Source: JAGVPT01 sp035505655 | Lineage (GTDB): Bacteria; Bacteroidota; Ignavibacteria; UBA10030; UBA8401 | Assembly: GCA_035505655.1 (NCBI GenBank) | Contig: DATJQP010000044.1 | Location: 1 to 7,950 of the forward strand | Direction of reading: 5' to 3' | Length of the DNA stretch: 7,950 bases | In this document: piece by piece, positions 5,272-7,950 of the stretch | How positions within the stretch are numbered: position 1 is the first letter of the stretch | How the letters are laid out: each line of letters starts with the position of its first letter | Made by a program: the position numbers and the translations under genes | The notes under the pieces: generated by a model | What the model was told of the DNA's origin: nothing | The model's input: the letters and a program-made list of their open reading frames with translations, nothing else | The model's database searches: none

Positions 5272-6402
5272 ATGCACTCCCGGTCCAATTATTTCTCAGT
5301 AATTGGTGTCATCCTTTCAGCCGTTTTTCTCATACCCGCTTTCGTCTTCACCCAGCAGCAACCCCAGAATCAAGAGTCCTCGACGTCGGTCGCCAAAATT
5401 CCGTCCACCGAGAATTCAACGCTGATCTCCATATTCCCCAAATTCGACGTAGCTCTCGATACGGCCCTTTCTGGACTCAGCCAGGTCTCGAGAGATGTGA
5501 GTCCTAATATCCGCACGCTCCTCTTCTACAAGACGAAGATCAGGTGGCCGTTCAAGGAGGAGCTCCGATTTGCGGAGATACAGTTTCTTTCGAGCTATTT
5601 CGAAGAAAAGCTGCGAAATGCCCTCACGAGGGATCGGAGGTTTGCCGCCGTGAGCGCGCAGGACCTGAAGACCCTTTCGTTCAAGGCGACGGATAGCACC
5701 CTCCAGGTAAAGAACACGTACACGGAAGAGGAGTTGCGAAATTATGCCAAGGCCCACAATGTAGACGGAATCGTGACGACCGACGTGCTGATATCATCGA
5801 ATCAACTCATCCTCTTCGTCAGCATCAACGACCTCAACGGCGTCACAATCTGGAGCAAGGAGCTCAATGCCGACTATCAGGTTCTTCCTTACGACCCGGG
5901 TGCGGTGTTGGCGGAACAATATGCGCTGAAAAGAAAGACCGGCCTGATCGAAAACTACCTGACGGTTGGTTTCGACCTGGGAGATGCCTACAGGTACGGG
6001 AAAAAGGATACATCGGGTTCATCGGGCTACTATGCTATCGGGTATCGCTGGAACGAGATGGCAACGATTTTGAATTTCCTCAAGTTCGACATTGATTCAA
6101 GGCTCATCGGGACTTCGAAATTCGGCTTGATGGGGATCGTCGTTATGCCGGGGTTCTCGTTTGAATTGATCGGGAACGACCAGATTGGGCCCGGGATCCT
6201 GATGCTCGACGCAGGAGGCGGTTTCGATGTTTCATTCAAGAATAGTGGGATCGCGGAAGCATACTCCGTGGGCCTCTCTCTCCGGCTCAGCCGCAATATC
6301 GGAATCACGGGGATCTACAACGATATCGCTATCAAGAACAGCTTTGGCAGCTTCGACCTCGCGGGACCATTCTATGGCCTGCAGGTGAATTTTGTCCTTT
6401 AA
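5272..6402 (+). CDS. Outer-membrane-like protein: FlgO/CsgG/LpoB-like periplasmic domain plus predicted C-terminal beta-barrel
   Basis: Protein of 376 residues. A signal peptide covers about 1-27 (hydrophobic 9-26). There is no cysteine near it, so it is not a lipoprotein. Residues about 98-200 alternate helix and strand and end in 'VDGIVTTDVLISSNQLILFVSINDLNGVTIWSKEL' pattern elements (164-198 in short form: 'VDGIVTTDV', 'GVTIWSKEL'). This resembles the FlgO / TolB-N / CsgG-like domain found in several envelope assembly proteins. Residues about 226-376 are made of amphipathic, Gly/aromatic-rich strands ('YYAIGYRW', 'GIVVMPGFSFELIG', 'LDAGGGFDVSF', 'AYSVGLSLRLS') and end in 'FYGLQVNFVL', as small outer-membrane barrels do. 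The frame is open upstream to 5194 but has no other ATG, GTG or TTG, which fixes the start at 5272. It is first in a three-gene operon, with 18 nt before the TPR gene. The domain calls are by pattern, not alignment; the function is unknown. Confidence 0.8.
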   Translation: MHSRSNYFSVIGVILSAVFLIPAFVFTQQQPQNQESSTSVAKIPSTENSTLISIFPKFDVALDTALSGLSQVSRDVSPNIRTLLFYKTKIRWPFKEELRFAEIQFLSSYFEEKLRNALTRDRRFAAVSAQDLKTLSFKATDSTLQVKNTYTEEELRNYAKAHNVDGIVTTDVLISSNQLILFVSINDLNGVTIWSKELNADYQVLPYDPGAVLAEQYALKRKTGLIENYLTVGFDLGDAYRYGKKDTSGSSGYYAIGYRWNEMATILNFLKFDIDSRLIGTSKFGLMGIVVMPGFSFELIGNDQIGPGILMLDAGGGFDVSFKNSGIAEAYSVGLSLRLSRNIGITGIYNDIAIKNSFGSFDLAGPFYGLQVNFVL

Positions 6403-6420
6403 CGTTCGCAGGGAAATTCT

Positions 6421-7140
6421 ATGAGAAGACTTTTTGCGGCTGCAATGGTCGGAACTGTTCTGGCTGTTTCACTCCAGGCCCAGACGACGCCGGCGAACGC
6501 GGTCGCTGATTCGTCCCGGAAGGACCAGGGTGCACAGCAGGTTGCTCCGAGAGAGTCGCCCTCCAGGGAGAGCGGTAATCCATCCGCCCCCGCCTCCGTC
6601 AAGCTTAATACGCCGACGTTGAACATGGATGTGATGCTCGACCTATACAACAAGGACATCGACTTTACTATTGACTATTCCGGAAAAGCGCTGAAACAGC
6701 CGACCTCCGCCCCTCAGAAGGAAGAAGAGCAGGCGGAAGAGACTCCAAGAGAGCGGAGAGAGGCTGCGAAGGCGACGGAAGAAATGCTGAAGCCCAAAGA
6801 GGATCTCACATCCGATATTCGCGACATCGTCGACACTTCGAAGGCCCGAAGGAAGGCCCTGCGACAGGGGAGCTACACGAAAGAGGACGCCGACTACAAC
6901 AGGGCTCTCTTCAGCCTCCAGGAAGCTCAGCGGCTCTTCTCCGAACGGCGGTACACGGAAGCCCTTGCGGAGATCAACAAATCGATCGACGCGGCTCCGA
7001 ACATGGCCCTTGCCTACGCCGTTCGAGGTTCGGTGTATTTCATGCTCAGACAGTTCGCCGAAGCAAAGGTGAGCTGGGAAAAAGCGCTTGAGTTGGATCC
7101 CTCGATGGACAACGTGCGCGCGATTCTGTACCGAATGTAA
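6421..7140 (+). CDS. Periplasmic TPR protein
   Basis: Protein of 239 residues. A signal peptide covers 1-20 (basic 'MRR', hydrophobic core, 'LQA' before Q21), so it is likely periplasmic. A low-complexity linker (21-60) follows, then a compact segment (61-92, 'MDVMLDLYNKDIDFTIDY' at 69-86). Next is a strongly charged Glu/Arg/Lys-rich stretch (98-147) that may be helical or coiled-coil. At the C-terminus are two tetratricopeptide repeats: about 162-195 ('AQRLFSERRYTEALAEINKS') and 196-229 ('GSVYFMLRQFAEAKVSWEKA'). TPRs bind protein partners, and two repeats are near the minimum, so it probably docks onto a neighbour. A modest AGGGA site precedes the ATG. There are 18 nt to the gene on each side, consistent with one operon. 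Exact role unknown. Confidence 0.85.
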   Translation: MRRLFAAAMVGTVLAVSLQAQTTPANAVADSSRKDQGAQQVAPRESPSRESGNPSAPASVKLNTPTLNMDVMLDLYNKDIDFTIDYSGKALKQPTSAPQKEEEQAEETPRERREAAKATEEMLKPKEDLTSDIRDIVDTSKARRKALRQGSYTKEDADYNRALFSLQEAQRLFSERRYTEALAEINKSIDAAPNMALAYAVRGSVYFMLRQFAEAKVSWEKALELDPSMDNVRAILYRM

Positions 7141-7158
7141 CAACGCGAAAGGTTAATC

Positions 7159-7950
7159 ATGAATTCAACCCTTATCGGCTATCTCCTTTTTGCGGCAGCT
7201 GCGTACGTCCTCCTTATCCTAGGCGCAGACCCGGCGACGGTCGAGGCGATGCAAAAAGGAGTCCCGGATTCGCTCACCCACTTTGTGCATATCCCCGGCG
7301 TCGTCTTCGTTTTCCTTGGGGTCAGTTCATCGATGCTCATCAGTTACAACTTCCGGGAGTTGTTCATAGCCGCCCGGTCCCTCTATTTCGTGTATATCCG
7401 CAACAGGATTAACTTTTCTGTCTACCTTGAGTCGATCAAGGACATTGCTCAGTATGCGAACACACACGACATCGAATCGCTCGAGGAGTACGCGAACCAG
7501 ATCAAGTACCCCTTCCTTCGGGACGGAGTGCTCATGCTTGTTAACGGGTACAAGAAGGAGGAGGTCAGGGAGATTCTCGAGGCTAGAATATTGAACGAAG
7601 AGGAACGGGAACTGACCGACGTCACTATTTTCAGGGCGGCGGCAAGGTATTCCCCCGGTTACGGCATGTTGGGGACAACCGTCGGTTTGATCCAGATGTT
7701 CTCGACGAAGTTTGACGCGGTCTCAGGTTTCGGACCGCTTCTTCAGAATCTCGCCGTTGCTTTTACGACGACTCTCTACGGGTTGCTTCTCTCCAATTTT
7801 GTCTTCGCTCCATTTGCCGACAAGATCGAGAAGAGGACCGATGAGGAAGCCCTCTTGAAGAACATGATCATCGAGGGGCTGTGTCTGATAAAGGACAAAC
7901 GCCATCCGGTCTTCATCCAGGACAAGCTCGGCTCGTTCATCCCGCAGAGC
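7159..7950 (+). CDS. MotA/TolQ/ExbB-family proton channel subunit, MotA-like (3' end beyond window)
   Basis: 264 residues are visible, open to the window edge. There are four predicted membrane helices (about 5-21, 44-63, 165-182 and 195-218), with a cytoplasmic loop of about 100 residues between the second and third, the MotA layout. The loop carries 'KYPFLRDGVLMLVNGY' (116-131) and 'EEVREILEARI' (134-144), as in MotA proteins. The third helix begins 'SPGYGMLGTTVGLIQMF' (165-181) with the channel proline P166. The fourth is 'AFTTTLYGLLLSNFVFAPFADKIEK' in type (201-225). The tail 'VFIQDKLGSFIPQS' resembles typical MotA ends, so few residues are probably missing. Family role: stator or channel subunit coupling ion flow to work, with a MotB- or ExbD-like partner. 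No such partner and no flagellar gene is seen here. A GAAAGG ribosome site lies 7 nt before the ATG. This start was translated by hand. Confidence 0.9.
   Translation, partial: MNSTLIGYLLFAAAAYVLLILGADPATVEAMQKGVPDSLTHFVHIPGVVFVFLGVSSSMLISYNFRELFIAARSLYFVYIRNRINFSVYLESIKDIAQYANTHDIESLEEYANQIKYPFLRDGVLMLVNGYKKEEVREILEARILNEEERELTDVTIFRAAARYSPGYGMLGTTVGLIQMFSTKFDAVSGFGPLLQNLAVAFTTTLYGLLLSNFVFAPFADKIEKRTDEEALLKNMIIEGLCLIKDKRHPVFIQDKLGSFIPQS

Noticed and set aside
4946..5302. Plus-strand open frame of 118 codons across the tRNA
   Set aside because: It runs through the tRNA-Lys gene, the terminator and the promoter, so it is a chance frame.
6643..7143. Minus-strand open frame of 166 codons
   Set aside because: Antisense to the TPR protein, whose signal peptide and repeats identify the coding strand.
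1..7950. CRISPR array, insertion sequence or prophage
   Set aside because: No regularly spaced repeats, transposase, integrase or phage structural gene found on either strand.

Overview
The window looks like chromosomal core DNA from a member of the Ignavibacteria/Chlorobiota side of the Bacteroidota-Chlorobiota (FCB) group. The main clue is the first gene, whose C-terminus is the type IX secretion (T9SS) type A sorting domain in the wording common there ('LSQNYPNPFNPTTEI...'). Several genes also have purine-rich Shine-Dalgarno sites, and the promoters look like sigma-70 (TTGACA / TATATT). Both fit that lineage better than the classical Bacteroidetes, which mostly lack Shine-Dalgarno sites and use TTTG/TAnnTTTG promoters. 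The lineage call is an inference; no rRNA or other marker is present. No CRISPR array, insertion sequence, integrase or phage gene was seen.

Layout. (1) 5-1096, plus: a secreted T9SS cargo protein of unknown function. It converges on the next block across a 70-nt gap holding an 8-bp hairpin. (2) 1167-2628, minus: a nucleoside salvage pair, thymidine kinase (tdk) then purine nucleoside phosphorylase (punA), behind a good promoter at 2675-2703. (3) 2844-4094, minus: a membrane-anchored metallophosphoesterase of the YkuE/YaeI type with a twin-arginine-like motif in the middle of the protein. (4) 4095-4579: a 485-nt divergent intergenic region with no credible gene but many short inverted repeats, a probable promoter for each side, and a hairpin plus T6 just before secG. 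(5) 4580-5043, plus: secG, tRNA-Lys(CUU) 18 nt downstream, then a textbook intrinsic terminator. (6) 5105 to the end, plus: an operon behind a strong extended -10 promoter. It encodes an outer-membrane-like protein (FlgO/CsgG/LpoB-like periplasmic domain plus a predicted C-terminal beta-barrel), a periplasmic TPR protein, and a MotA-family proton-channel subunit cut by the window edge close to its expected C-terminus.

How the genes work together. tdk and punA recover thymidine and 6-oxopurine nucleosides. secG supports Sec export, which the signal-peptide proteins here would need, and the first protein would then leave by T9SS. The last three genes are the best candidate for something undescribed: a MotA-like inner-membrane channel encoded with a periplasmic TPR protein and an outer-membrane barrel suggests an ion-gradient-powered, envelope-spanning machine. 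This reading rests on gene order and predicted topology only. The usual MotB/ExbD-type partner would have to lie beyond position 7950.
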